Positions 25,328 through 38,600 of a stretch of DNA of 64,000 nucleotides are shown here, piece by piece. This DNA comes from Spirodela intermedia. Lineage: Eukaryota; Streptophyta; Magnoliopsida; Alismatales; Araceae. Position 1 is the stretch's first letter; every line of letters begins with the position of its first letter. The stretch is taken from assembly GCA_902729315.2 (NCBI GenBank), contig LR746276.1, forward strand, positions 2,411,669 to 2,475,668. Reading direction: 5' to 3'. Both the position numbers and the translations under genes were made by a program. The notes under the pieces are model-generated. The model was not told the origin of the DNA. It ran no database searches and saw only the letters and a program-made list of their open reading frames with translations.

Positions 25328-28300
25328 ATGGCGGAGGCCGCAAGGATGACGGCGCGGAGCCTAAAACTACTGGCTTGGGTGGTGTTCGTCGGGTGGCTGC
25401 TGATGTGGCTCATGAGGCCGACCAACACGTACAGAAACGTCTGGCGGATAAAGCTCTAGGACAAGCTCAACTCCACAACCTACTTCGGCTCGCAAGGTGG
25501 GAGAAGCTCAGAGTTCCCTCTTGTTGTCTTCCTTCCTCTTGTTCTTCTTCCTGGTAGCTTAACCCATTCCGTCATCCGGGTGGCAGGGATGAGCATATTG
25601 ATCTTCGCCTTCCCCATCATGTTCATATCCCTACTGGGCTGTCTCTACCTTCATCTAAAGGAGATATCGAGCTCCAGCCAGAGGTCTCTTCTTCCTCTGC
25701 ACTCTTCAGATTTTCCCGAGCGTAGGGGCCTGTCTGTGTTCACCTGGATGTCGTCTGCAGTGCCGAAGGAAGGCGCTCAAAGCGGAGCTTCGACGATCGT
25801 CTCGCGTTCTGGGGGAGGCCAGCACTCTCGAAGGGTCCTCTGGGGATCGTCTCCTGGATGCAGCTTTCCTTCTTCCTCATGTTCATAGCGTTGGTGATCT
25901 GGTCCTTCGCCACCTACCTGAAGACGGGCTTCGACCAGTTGAAGTCAAACTCGGGGATGTACGGCGGGATGATGCACGGTGGCATGTCCCACGACGAGCC
26001 CTCAGAGTATGAAGAGCCTCCATTCTCCCCCGCTCTCTCTCTCTCTCTCTCTCTCTCTCCCCCCTCTCTCTCACACACACACACACTGCTTCTAGATTGT
26101 GACGAGGACCGGGGCTTGTTGCAGGTCACTGCAGAGGTTCAGGACGGCATCGTTCCGGATGGCGTTGATCGGGACGCTGAGCTGCGCTTTCCTCTTCTTC
26201 CCCGTGACGCGGGGGTCGTCCATCTTGCCGCTGTTCGGGCTTACGTCAGACGCCAGCGTGAAGTACCACGTGTGGCTTGGGCACATCACCCTCATATTCT
26301 TCTTCGGCCACAGCGCAGGCTACATCATCTACTGGGCCATCAACGACGAAATCTGTGAGGTATTCGAAGATCCCTGTGTAGGCACAGTAAGAGAGAGGGA
26401 GAGAGCGATAGAGGACCAGAGATCAAATGATGGCCTAGGACAAGGTGCAGCTGTTCTCTCCTTACCGATAACGTGTTCTTATGTTACCATGTGCAGATGG
26501 TGAAGTGGGATAAGGCCGGAATTTCGAACGTGGCCAGAGAGCTCTCCATGCTCTTCGGCCTGATCCTCTGGGCGACGACATTCCGACGCGTGAGGCGCAA
26601 GAGCTACGAGGTCTTCTTCTACACCCACCAGTTCTACGGGCTCTTCATGTTCTTCTTCCTCCTCCACGTCGGCATCTCCTTCTTCTACCTGGTCCTCCCG
26701 GGCGTCTACCTCTTCCTGCTGGACCGCTACCTCCGCTTCCTCCAGTCGCAGCAGAAGGTCCGTTTCGTCTCCGCCCGTCTCCTCCCCAACGAGACGGTCG
26801 AGCTGAACTTCTCGAAGAGTTCCGGTAACGCTCGCAGTTCACTGCGCCCAGAAAAATCCCTCACCGATCGGCCGGATTTGACCAGAGAGGCCTGCGATCC
26901 GTTTCAGGGCTCAGCTACAGCGTCCTCAGCTCCGTCTTCATCTGCGTTTCCAGTGTGTCGACGTTCCAGTGGCACCCGTTCACCTTCAGTTCCAACAGTA
27001 ACCTAGAGCCCGACACCCTGAGCGTGATCATCAAGAAGGAAGGGAGCTGGTCTCAGAAGCTGTATCAGGCTCTCTCCTCGCCCTCCTTGGAACGCCTGGA
27101 GATCGCCGTAGAGGGACCTTACGGCCACGTCTCCACAGACTTCCTCGGGTACGGGGAAGAAACGCCGTAATAATATTGATGAATTTCTCTGGCAGCAAAC
27201 GCTGATATCTGATCTTCTTGCAGGCACGACTGTCTGATCATGGTAAGCGGGGGGAGCGGGATCACACCGTTCATCTCGATAATCCGGGAGCTCCTCTTCA
27301 TGAGCGCGGCTCAAAGTTGTCCGGTCCCCAAGCTCCGGCTAATCTGCGCTTTCAAGACGGCGGCTGACCTCACCACGCTGGACCTCCTCTTCCCCCTCTC
27401 CGGCGGCAAGCTCGATGCCTCCCAGCTCGACCTAATCATCGACGCCTTCGTCACCAGAGAGAAGGAGCCAATCGTCGACCCGAGGAAGAGCATCCAGACC
27501 GTGTGGCTGAAGCCCCTATCCTCTGACGTCCCCATCTCGCCCATCCTCGGGCCTCGAAGCTGGCTCTGGCTGGGAGCCATCATCTCTTCCTCCTTCATCC
27601 TCTTCCTCCTTCTCCTGGGCATCGTCGGCCGGTTCTACATCTACCCCATCGACAAGAACACCAACACTGTCTACTCGTACTCCTCCAAGGCCGTCCTCGC
27701 CCTGATCTTTATGTGCGTCTCCATCGCCGGAGTCGCCAGCGCCGCTTTCCTGTGGGTGAGGAGGGCGTCATCTTCTTCCGCGGCACAGATCAAGAACTTC
27801 GACGTTCCTACGCCGACCTCGTCCCCTGCCTCCCTTTTCTACAATGCCGATCGAGAGCTGGAAAGCCACCCACACGAGGCCCTCTTCAAGGCGACCACGG
27901 TGCACTATGGAGAAAGGCCGAATCTGCAGAGTAAGCACCCTGTTCTTTCATCCTCTTCTCTCTTCCCCCTGTCGATTCTTCCTTCTCCGTCGGGTAAGAT
28001 CCCGCCTTTGCTTTTGTTAACGTTCTGGAAATCAACGACATCATGAGACATTGCTCATCATGCATGAAGAAATACGCTTAGAATTTGTTTATCTGGAGAA
28101 AAAAAAATTATATTACAAAGACAACATCCATTTGGAGGAAATGAGAATAAAACATATCCAGTTTTTTAAATTAATCAGTGTGTTTTCATTGTTTTTAAAA
28201 TTATTCACATGACGTTATTCAGTTTTTATGGAGATGTGAACCTTTTTGTGCTAAATTGCATTAATTAACGAACTATACCCTGTCATTTCACAGAGGTATT

Positions 28301-28433
28301 GCTCCAGTTTGACAATGTGGATAGTGGAGTTCTTGTTAGTGGCTCCCGAGAAATGCGTAGTGATGTTGCGAGAATTTGTTCCGCCGGTAAGATCAGGAAG
28401 CTTCACTTCCAGTCAATCAGCTTCACTTTGTGA
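25328..28433 (+). pseudogene. FRO: Ferric reductase oxidase (FRO), copy 2, nonsense at codon 44
   Basis: Same eight exons as copy 1: 25328-25496, 25587-25683, 25761-26006, 26125-26359, 26497-26824, 26908-27148, 27224-27930, 28294-28433. All splice sites are kept. TAG at 25457-25459 replaces the CAG (Gln44) of copy 1, before the heme-binding helices, so a full protein cannot be made from this ATG. No other stop or frameshift was seen. Other changes include L94R, H156Y, G263R, I385F beside the HPFT motif, and the final Trp (TGG) changed to Leu (TTG). Exon 8 differs from copy 1 at many positions while exon 7 is almost identical. The break is single and recent. The gene may be a young pseudogene, a segregating null allele, or a sequencing or assembly error; re-initiation at a later Met would lose the first membrane segment. 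Confidence 0.82.
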
Positions 28434-28740
28434 TCTTTACACGTACGGGTTTATTAATGATCAAATAAGATGATTCCAAAGGCAATAATAATAGTCTTTG
28501 CTTATGCTTTTGTTGGAAAACGGTTTCGTTGTTATAGTGACGAGGCTATTCTAAGAATAAAGGGTTTCAATAGACGTAATGTATTTCAGTTATAGTCAGT
28601 GATGAAGTTATATCTTCTACAAGTTCCTCACATCTTACATATGCACTAATGTACTTCATTAGTTTTGTAAATACATTGCTGTGCTGATGGGAGCAAAACA
28701 TTGAAGACAGATTAGCGAAAGCACTAGATTCTCTCCATGT
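28434..28740. other. Region downstream of FRO copy 2
   Basis: AT-rich DNA with the expected 3' UTR of copy 2. No gene seen; the minus-strand frame at 28567-28851 spans the border to the next block and resembles nothing known. Confidence 0.45.
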
Positions 28741-29350
28741 CTTCCTCCAATGGTTTGTCTCATAAAGCATCCTTTGAATGGGATGCTTGAGGACAAGTTG
28801 CGAGAAAAATCGCAACAAGGAGCTGGTGCACGGCCCAACTACTCCGCTCACAAGAGACTACCTAGCTATACACCACTGTCAAAGGAGTCTCACCGGCACT
28901 CCGCCAGCCGATAGCTATGGTCTTAGGTGGAAGGCCAATGAAAAGACATGAAAGCCAAAACGAGGGTTCTAGAATAACTGAAGAGATAGAGGAATGGGAC
29001 TTAACCGGAAGGGCTGGGGTTATTCTGTATTCGAACGAGAGGGGTAGGAAAGCTAAATCCGACTGCGACGCTCCTGTGCAGCAGAGGCTATATGCCTCTC
29101 ACTGGGTGAAATCTATGTGGGGTCAGAAAATGAAGGAGCTCCGGAAACTCAACACGTAGAGATATGGATGCGACAGTCCCCACAGTTCAAGAGAACAATG
29201 AGTGAGCCTAATTCCACCCGCTATACACCTTATGAGGTAGTCCCTCTCGCTTGGCGAAAAATCATTTGGGAAAGGAAGAATGATGGACTTCAGAATCCCC
29301 TTATAGAGTAGAGGCACGCTGCCTCTTGTTTGCCGAACAATAATGTGGGA
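28741..29350. other. Block of organelle-like composition, possible mitochondrial insert
   Basis: About 600 bases with balanced base composition and no CT repeats, set sharply in AT-rich DNA. The style (GGTCTTAGGTGGAAGGCC, CAGCAGAGGCTATATGCC, ACCTTATGAGGTAGTCCC) recalls non-coding plant mitochondrial DNA such as group II intron sequence. I cannot name the source gene from memory. No continuous protein is encoded. The call is inference from composition and texture only. Confidence 0.35.
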
Positions 29351-30955
29351 AAGCAAGGTTTTATACATGTATGAACATTATAGATGTAGGTTATTTATTA
29401 TGATTAGTAAATATACCAAAATTACAGTAACCAGAATGGAAATGTCGTATGTGCCATATGTATGCTTTGGGGACAGCACGACATCCATCCTTATGGTTTG
29501 AATATAGTGAAAAGTAATTCTTGGTAGATTTCGAAATAATTTGCCAGATTTTCATGGATATATATACACAGTAAGTTTAAAAAACATAAGGATTCAACTG
29601 ATTATAACGAAACCATATATTTATTTGTTTTAGTGACAGAGGCCATTCGTGGAAGCCGAAGACTAATGATGGCGTTTGCACTCCCTGATGATGGACACTA
29701 GATTCTCGATCGTGGACGACATGTCAATTGAAAGGGGCATCTCAAGTCTGGCATCACCCAGGGAGTTCATCTATCTATTCTTCATCCTCTGGCACCTTAT
29801 TGTTATAAAACTATCCAACATTAACAAGGTTCCTTTCTCCATTCCGGTGTCAAAAGTTTGTCTTAACAAAAGACGCCACACTATTATTGGGTTAATTCTA
29901 AGCCTAACATTACTGAGATATTAAGCTATATCGCAACACTTATGTAGCTGATCTCCACCCTCTTGCGAGCTGTCGACTCCAGCTTTTTTTCACAACAGCC
30001 ATGTTCTTCATTGCATCATCGATCAATGTATTGAGCATGACCAATCGAGTTGCCCTCCATTGTCGGCTGTCGTCTTGGGTAGGATCTACTCGGCCCTTTT
30101 ATTGGAGGCAATGGCCACCATGTAGCCCTCCTACGGGTTGACAGTGGAGGTGAGGGCTCAGTCCACCTGGCCTCCTTCAGGGGCCATGTGACCTTGTAAA
30201 TAGAGAGGTTTCCCAACAAAGTACGAATTTTATTGGATTTTTCGATTATTTTTTTTTTAGACGTCATGAAGCCAAGGCATTGTTACTGAAATGGCTTGAT
30301 ATAACTCTATATTCAAAATAGAAAAAATCTATATTTATTTTTCATTTTAGACATTACGAACCCATTAAGAAAACTTTGCACATCAACAAGCCAAGTCGCC
30401 AAAGCCAGTCTAACAAACTTTTAACACTACTACGCATCCTTACGAATATTGTGGTGGTTGGTAGGTTTGGGTATAGTTAGGCAGGTTTTGGGAGGTGATC
30501 TGAATCACTCTTGATATGATGCAGGGCTGATTTGCTGACTGTAACGAACTTGACTCTGTCCTTGAAAAAAGAGCGGGGAAAACTTTGTAGGAAGGGATTG
30601 GGGTTTGTTTCTTTAGGTTATGATAAATTTAAATGTTTTCCCAAGAGGCAAGAGAACAATAACCAAATATAAAAGTGGGCACATGTATAGGACCATCAAT
30701 CTGATAAACTAAGGCATAGTTTCTACATAGGATTCACTAAAGAAGTTATCAAATTAAGGTTGAGAGGACAAAAGGATAATTGATTAAACTTTGTGAGTCC
30801 AATTTTTCTCACTCTTCCTTCAATGCCTAAATCTTTTTCACTTTAGGAGTTCAATTTTCTCTTGTGTCATAGTCTCAATTATACTTGTGATATTTATCTA
30901 AAATTCTAACATTAAATTATAGATACAAAGATGTGAGGGATAATAATAAGGGGCC
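29351..30955. other. Intergenic DNA, no gene recognised
   Basis: Mixed composition. Short frames (29676-29924 plus, 30267-30016 minus) lack family resemblance and splice context. The 30016-30200 stretch is more GC-rich and could be a fragment of something coding, but no domain is visible. Confidence 0.45.
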
Positions 30956-32416
30956 TGATAAGTCTTCATTATCATGAGTTAATAATTAGTAAATAATATA
31001 GTTTTAGCCTTAAATCATGATAAAATAGACTTATATTTATGTTAAAATATAAAAAGTGGTTTTTAGTTGATTAATGTGAATTTTTGGATAATTATGTGAT
31101 TTTATACGAATTTATTTGATTTTTACAATCTTACTTTTGAGATAAATGAAGAAAAATAAATAAAAATAAAAATATAATAAAATAGAGGGGACCCGTCGGC
31201 CAGCCAAGCCCCCAAGCAAGTCAGAAGCACAATCAGAGAGTAGCCACAAGTAGGGGCTTGAGCAACTAAGACTAATAAGGGCATGTGTATGCCACTCCCC
31301 TTCCACGTCACTAGTGGGCAACCGACTGTGGGGAAGGGAGTGGTCGTATACGTGAAAAAAAAGGACTTGTAAATATAATTTTACTATATATTCACCCGAA
31401 ACTTTGGCACACAAGTAATGTGGGACTAAACCTGCATCACACCTTCCCTAAAAATGGTTCGATGATTTTAATACTTAAAATACCTCTTGTTTATAATAGA
31501 GATATACCATGATGACGTCATTAGATAAGGATATTAGAGTACTTATGTCAATCTCTCTCATGTAAATGGACAACCAGTGTAGGTTCAAATTCTCTCATAA
31601 TCAAAACTTATACTTTTTATCTAATTATCATGACTTTTCTACAAATCACTAGTGAAGGATTAAGCCACCAAAATCACCAGATCATCGGCAAAAATTTCAT
31701 CAATGTAATTTACGAAACATTATTACTAAAATTACTAAATAATTTATGATAAAAGGATCGTGAATCTATTGAGTAAAACATCTTTAATTGATCAAAAAAT
31801 AAATTGTCATCGAGAAGAGGACGATCCGTAAGGAGACTAGTTGTCACCTCTTAAGAGCACACCAGATGCAATGAAGAGCCTCTTCTTATTGCGCGGACCT
31901 GAGGATGAAGCTCCCTAACATGAGCCCCACCTCTATCTAGCTCTTCTTCGTTGGGTAACAGTTGTCAAAGAGCCGCAAAGTCATTATTTTTCGACATAAC
32001 TCCACTAGATAATAGTATATCTTAATTTGATCAATTAAATCGTCTACAATTACTTACGTAAGAATTGTTGGACAGAACTCTATTTCTGCTCAATTCACAT
32101 TTGTCGGGTGTTGACATCATCCTAACGCTTGCACCCTTATTTCTCTTTTTCATAAATTTTAAATATATTTTATTTTATTTCTTAATATAAAATTTATAGA
32201 AAATAGTATTCTTTGAGAAAAATTTTAAATATTTACCCAATATTATATTACATCCTTGTGATCAACTTGGAAAATTATCGCTATTTGTGGAAGTTTTATT
32301 GAATTATAATTGATATATTTATTCAAAAATACTTATAAATATTCAAAAAATTATATTTTCTAGTTTTATAAATTTTAAATTTGTGTGATTTACTATACAA
32401 TGACTAAGTCACGTCA
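30956..32416 (+). mobile_element. Solo LTR, family A, copy 4
   Basis: A 1461-base unit from TGATAAG to ACGTCA. Flanks are GGGCC and AGGTC, which match at 3 of 5 bases with both mismatches transitions, so the target duplication is doubtful but possible. Relative to copy 2 it has many C-to-T and G-to-A changes, an insertion near 31448-31545 shared with copy 3, and a deletion near 32000. Confidence 0.83.
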
Positions 32417-35400
32417 AGGTCCACAAGTAATATTTGCATGTGATAAAGCTACATGTAAATAGAACTTAGTTTGCTTAATCACTATTTGGAGATAAAATAG
32501 ATAAAGGCATATCAAGGGTAAGTAAGTATGTATTTAAGTCATATTACGCAAATGCTTTGGAACACCCTCAAGAGATACCCAAGAGAATATCTCATTTCAT
32601 ATGTTTCTAATTCTCTTTTTTTAAAAGGAATTAGAGAGAAGATAGAACCATAGATGAATGTCCTAGGCAATAGAAAGAAACATTAGAGTGGTCGAACAAA
32701 TAGTCCCTCAAGAGTCATTACATGACTGCCATGATGGCAATTGTCAACATGAACAGTATCACCATAAAGTAGAATTATTTTTCATGTGTGGTTATTGTGT
32801 TCCATAGCCTACTTAGTGAATTTGTTTGATTTTATAAGGATCAATATCTACATCCTAAAGTATTATTATATCTCATCTTGTTGATCCCTATATATCTAGA
32901 TATCTCCTCATTGCTAACACACCACAAATACCTCAATGACCTATAGAACTATGATGCTAATACACCATACGTGTCTCAACTAATCCACATGTAAAAAATC
33001 ATAGTAAAAATAAATAATCAATTTGGAAAGAGGTTTGTCTCAACTAATACACCCTACTATGTTGTTAAAATATTTTAAAAGTATTTAACTAATAAAATAA
33101 TTGATTGAGATTCCAATTAACATGCATAGCTTTCTTGAATCAATTTGATCTTACCTATGTCTTTGTGATTTGAGAAGTGGTGATGGAGAAGAGAAACAAC
33201 TTTTAAAGCAACTAGTACCATTTGAAATTCATCTGATTTCTCATTTCCTCAATTTGGATGAAATTTTTCCTTTTATGGTGAGGCTGGATCGACCCTTTTT
33301 GTCCCTTATTGGGTCTTATGGTTGAGCTTAGGCAGGCCTTTGTAAGCCACACTCAAATTCTAAAAAATACAAAAAAATATAATTTCTAAAAATCATAACT
33401 CTTTTTATACTTTGAATTTTGATGTGTAATTTTCAGCTTTGTAATTCTCTTTGAATCAATTTTCCACTAACTTGTGTCACACTCTTGCATATGTGACATA
33501 ATTTTTCAAATAAAAGTTACTTCAGTTTGATGGGTCAAACTCTTTAGTTATTTTATCTTGGGTGAAAATATTAATTTATTAATATTTTAATATCAATATA
33601 AATTCAATGTCTTATTAATTCTCTCCGAATTTTATTTTATTAAACTCCTCATCAAGATATCTTTCTAATGGTTACCTACTCACTGATATTAATCAAGTCA
33701 CATGATAATAAAACTCAAAATTTTATGACTTGTGCATAGGATGATGACAGATTTACTTCACACAGATTTATAATTATATAGTATTGTAACATTTATTCCT
33801 TAATGAGAATTGAAATGATATGAGACATTTGTTTATGTTCAAGGTTATTAATTTAATCTTTCAACGCCTTACAATTTCTACCAATGTCTTTCAATGTATG
33901 TATTTATCATCTATGTTTTTTAATCTTGTCTAAGACATCAATATCCAACCAAATTCACATTTCATATCATCAATTTCATGATTTTATATTAATCTATAAA
34001 AATCATCTATAGAAAATATTGAATTAATCCATTACTCAACATGTCTGTTTAAGTAATGTTCTCTTTGGATTTTGGAGAAGATAATGAACAACATGAATTG
34101 GACAACAATTAGATGTGATGAAGAAATAGAAAATTGGACACCCACTTTATTAATGATACTTGGGTAACTCAAAAGATCTATATGTCACTGATATCCTCAT
34201 GCTAAGCTATTTAATTTTATCAGCCGCATGACTCATCTAAAGTCAAACAATATCGGTTCATTACTTGTAATCTTGAATTCTATTAATCATCTTACTACAA
34301 AATTGTGTTGTATAGAATGAAAGCCTTCAATTAACAATGTTTTAAATGAAGGTTATATTTTCAAGAATCTTCTCCACTTAAATGGAAGACTTTTGGGAAA
34401 AATAATTCGATGTTCAGGAAATTATGTATATTAGGTAAATTAATCTAAATAATTTTTTATTTTCTAGTTCCTATATTGTTGTTGTGTTGAGAAACTTTTT
34501 GGTACTATGTCTTCTATTGATAAATGTTCATTGTCAATAATTGACTAAGATGTTCCATGTGTAGTTACAAAATCAGCAGGCATGTGGATTTTACACGTTA
34601 TTTAGTATATTTGGGCGACTCTTCAACTTCCAAGCCTCTGCAAAAACTTGGAAGATTTGTTTAGATGTGTGATTTGAAAACTTTGGAGCGGAAACATTTA
34701 ACAGCTTCATTTCATGAAATGAGAAAGAAAGTAAGTAAAGGAAATGAGCATTTAACAAACAAACGACTACATAATGAAGAGAACAATGAAGAAGATTCAT
34801 TCTTCCATTTCATCATATAAATTGTGCTTAATTACAACCAAAAGAAGATTACTATGTTTTAATGAACCCAATACAAAACAAATAAAAATTCAGCTTATTA
34901 TAATCTAGAATGTATATGATTTATTTAGATATTTCAGTAGATTGGTATCAAGCTAATTGTATGCAAGTAGTCTTTGTTTGTCAAGACTTCATCAAAATGT
35001 TTCACGACTTCATAATATATTGGTCATATTTGTAAATGCACTTTAGAGATTCTCGCTTTAATCCATGATATAGTATAAGTTGTCATAATCAATAGTTCAT
35101 TACAACTATATACAAGTTGTCATAAAATGATGTGTTGAGCAAACTTGTGAGGACAAAAAATAATACCCAACCATTGACATTTGGAATCTTATCCCACTGG
35201 CCTTCTAAAACCCACCCAGCCAGCCACCGACAGTTGGAAGTTATGCTCTTGTTAGAAGGTGCCAAAATGCACCACCCATATTCACATGTTGTCCATAAAT
35301 AATTAGTTAATATCCATAATATATTCGCTGTTATATGACATTTTATGTACAGTAAAGGAAAATTACATGATATATGAAAACTATTAGTGCCAGAAGCTTA

Positions 35401-35678
35401 TGAAATATGCTTCTCATTTAGACATGTAATGCTTCCCATATACACATATATTACAATTATTTAAGCTGAGAAAAATGGGATATGAGGAGCCGCAATAAAC
35501 TCCAGTCTTCACCTCTAATAAGAAAGATTAGATTTCCCTTGGTCCACCAGAATCAGCCACCAATGGAGAGAGACTATATGAATCGAATACAAAGAAATTA
35601 GGACATAATCAGTCTCCTGGGGATGAAAGAAGGGACTGTTAAATTATAGAAACCCTACATTGTGAAGGTGAAAATCGA
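32417..35678. other. AT-rich intergenic DNA
   Basis: No gene, tRNA or transposon terminus recognised over about 3.2 kb. The last few hundred bases should include the 3' UTR of the minus-strand hydrolase gene that ends at 35679. Confidence 0.55.
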
Positions 35679-38600
35679 TCAATCATCAAAGCGGTCAATC
35701 ATGTGCTGAATAACATCAGCCCCCTCCAAATGTAAGATGGTATCTTTGACCTGTGCAATTTAACTGGATGTAAGATATCGTTATAGAATCCACTTCCTCA
35801 AGATCACAATTTGTGGTAGCTTTCAGTGGTTGAATTCCATGTTTTGTGAGAAGAACTGAAGGAAATGTCAAACACAGAAGAACCCACCAGAATAAAGCAG
35901 AGAAGAGAAGGATTTCTTGTGTAACGGAAGGAGAATGAACCTGAATGACACTGTGGGCAGCAAATCGCCTCTTGCTTCTGTGAAAACTGACGTCCACCCT
36001 TTCCCATGATAGCTGTGTAAGACCGGTGACCAGCTCTTCTGCAAATAGGCAACATAAATGAAATATGCATGTGAGGAAAGAATCCTAGTAGATTAATTCC
36101 ACAGAAAATGTTTGAATAAATTCAACCCACAGAAACAGAAATAAGTTTCTGGAGATGAGAACCAGCAACCTTTCTGTTCTCGAGCTGCTGCTGGCGGCTA
36201 TAAGACATCTGAAATTTTTAATGTCTCCGCCAAAAATTTGATGAAAATGGAAAGAATTTCTTGGTGTACAATTATTCACAAGTATTTGTGCACATCAAAA
36301 AATTCTGATCTAAAGAAAATTTCCAAGTTTCAGAGTGGAATTGAAAATCAATGGCTTTCTACGAGAATTATGAGCCTTTCTGCATACAGAATACAGTTAA
36401 AAATCAAAATAAAAATACCAACAGTAATATGCGAAGTAATTATTGGACGAGACTGGATGCCTTCTCAGAACCGTTCTTTTCTATTTTTTCTCCATTACTT
36501 CATATAAGTTTCGTTATCTTGTATGCTGAAGGAAATTAAAGAAGAATTATAATAATAACAGTTTTTTTCCATACTAATCAGTATGGGACTACTCTTAACA
36601 AAGTGGCATGAATGGCTTCCAGAACTATCAAAATATATGAATTCCGAAAATTGGTGGGAGCTTTTAACATAGCTAAGTTTCACCAGGAATTATGAAGTTG
36701 AAATATCAAAACCCAGGTCCAATTCATCACATCTGACTCTTCTTCCTGTACAAGTTTCGCTTATACCCTTTTCATGAAGTTGACAATAGAATTTTCAAGT
36801 AACTGGAGTCTCATCTCATTAAGCACACTTACTGATGCCAACGTTACAAGAAGAACAAATCAACTCATATTGTACAACCGCTAAAATTGAAATAAATGCC
36901 AGAGATAGTAACCTTCTAAATCATCAGTTCTATCAATCGCAACACAGTTCTCTCGCCCATCACTGACATTGATTCCTTTGGAATATTCTTCATACACGAT
37001 GTGTGGATATTTGTCATTCATAGAGTCCTCCCACTAAAAAACAGAAAAAGTTGTAGGCATTAGAGCAAACTTCTGTAAGATGAGAAAGGAAGAAATATTT
37101 CCAACACATGAAAAAATCCCAGAAGAAGAAAAATGAGTTTTATCAATGAAAAAAAATAATTACCCCTGGAAGTTCAGAGTTGCGTCTGATGGATGATGTC
37201 CTCCATCCAACAATATCTTCAACACAGAGTCAAGGTAAAAAAGTGAGATGAGACTAGATGAAAATCGATGACACTTCAAAAAGGATACGATCATAGTGAA
37301 CGTTTGCATATACTACTCGACGCCTAAATGCTCGCAATGCAGACCTACAAAGGAACACATGGATACCTGAGTGAGATGTTTGTTCAATATGTTAGACTAC
37401 CTACCAAAAAGATCACAGGGTGAAAGGAAGCGTATAGCTTACATGAAACAAATATCAGCACAATCATCTAGCATGCGGAGTAACAATGGAGGTTTCCCTT
37501 CATCATTATCAGTGAGGAAAAGATGTCTACCGGTTCTTCTAAATATCAAGTGAATAACAAGGCGTGCAGCTTTCTCAAAAGCAGGGACGCCAAAGAGAAA
37601 TGGGACCTGCCATTAGAAAGTTGTTATGCAGAAATTAACATATATATATAACAAGGCGTGAAGCTTTCTCAAAAGCAGTGACTCCACACATTTTTGCGTT
37701 CCACATCCTTGATGCACTGAATATATATATATAGAGAGATATATAGGTTAATTTCTGCACTTAGCATGAACATGTCATAGCCAAGTCATAATCTACATAG
37801 CAACATATATAAAATTATATATCATGCCCAGAAACAGAAAAAAAATAAACCATTAATAAAAACAACGAGCCAAGACATTCAGACAAAATGTTAATAAAAA
37901 ATCTGTTATAAGTATTGTTCGCCATATCAGCATCAGTCACCATGTTGCCACACTGAAAACTGGAAGTAGAAGTTGCACAAGTCTGGGTTTTATGGATCCT
38001 TAGCTTATAACTTATGATTCCTAATATTAATCTTATATATGCAACACGATGTTTAATGAGTTTGATGACAATAAAAGCATGAAAGCAGATTTAATGTAAA
38101 GTAATCCTATGAGTGGAGCGAGGAAACAGAAGATTACGGGGAGTCATCATCTCTTTCTTCGCATATTGGACAAAAAGAATTTAGAAGCAAGAAGAGAAAT
38201 TGCACTGAATGTAGAGATATAATAGAAGTATTGCCAAACATGTCATTTCCTATTTACCAAACTTGTCATAAAAGGACTCTCAAGTCACAAGTTAGAGGTG
38301 AACAAATGGGCAAGAGGTCATGACCAGGGGGAAATTCTTAGATGACTGGATGATACTATTTGATGGATATTCATTCTGTAATAATGAAAGGCCTCACCTA
38401 GCGACCGTATCAGAAAATGTGGTCATTGCATTGGAAAGCAAATAAATTCCTGCAAGTACATTTTTTTCAAAAAACTGTGTATCCTCGCATGATTTCCAAT
38501 CAGCTTCACCAGAAAAATGACTACAATAGTAATTCATATTTGGCTTACCACTTACAAGATGTGGTTGCCAGTCAACTTCAATAATCAATCCCACTGATGG

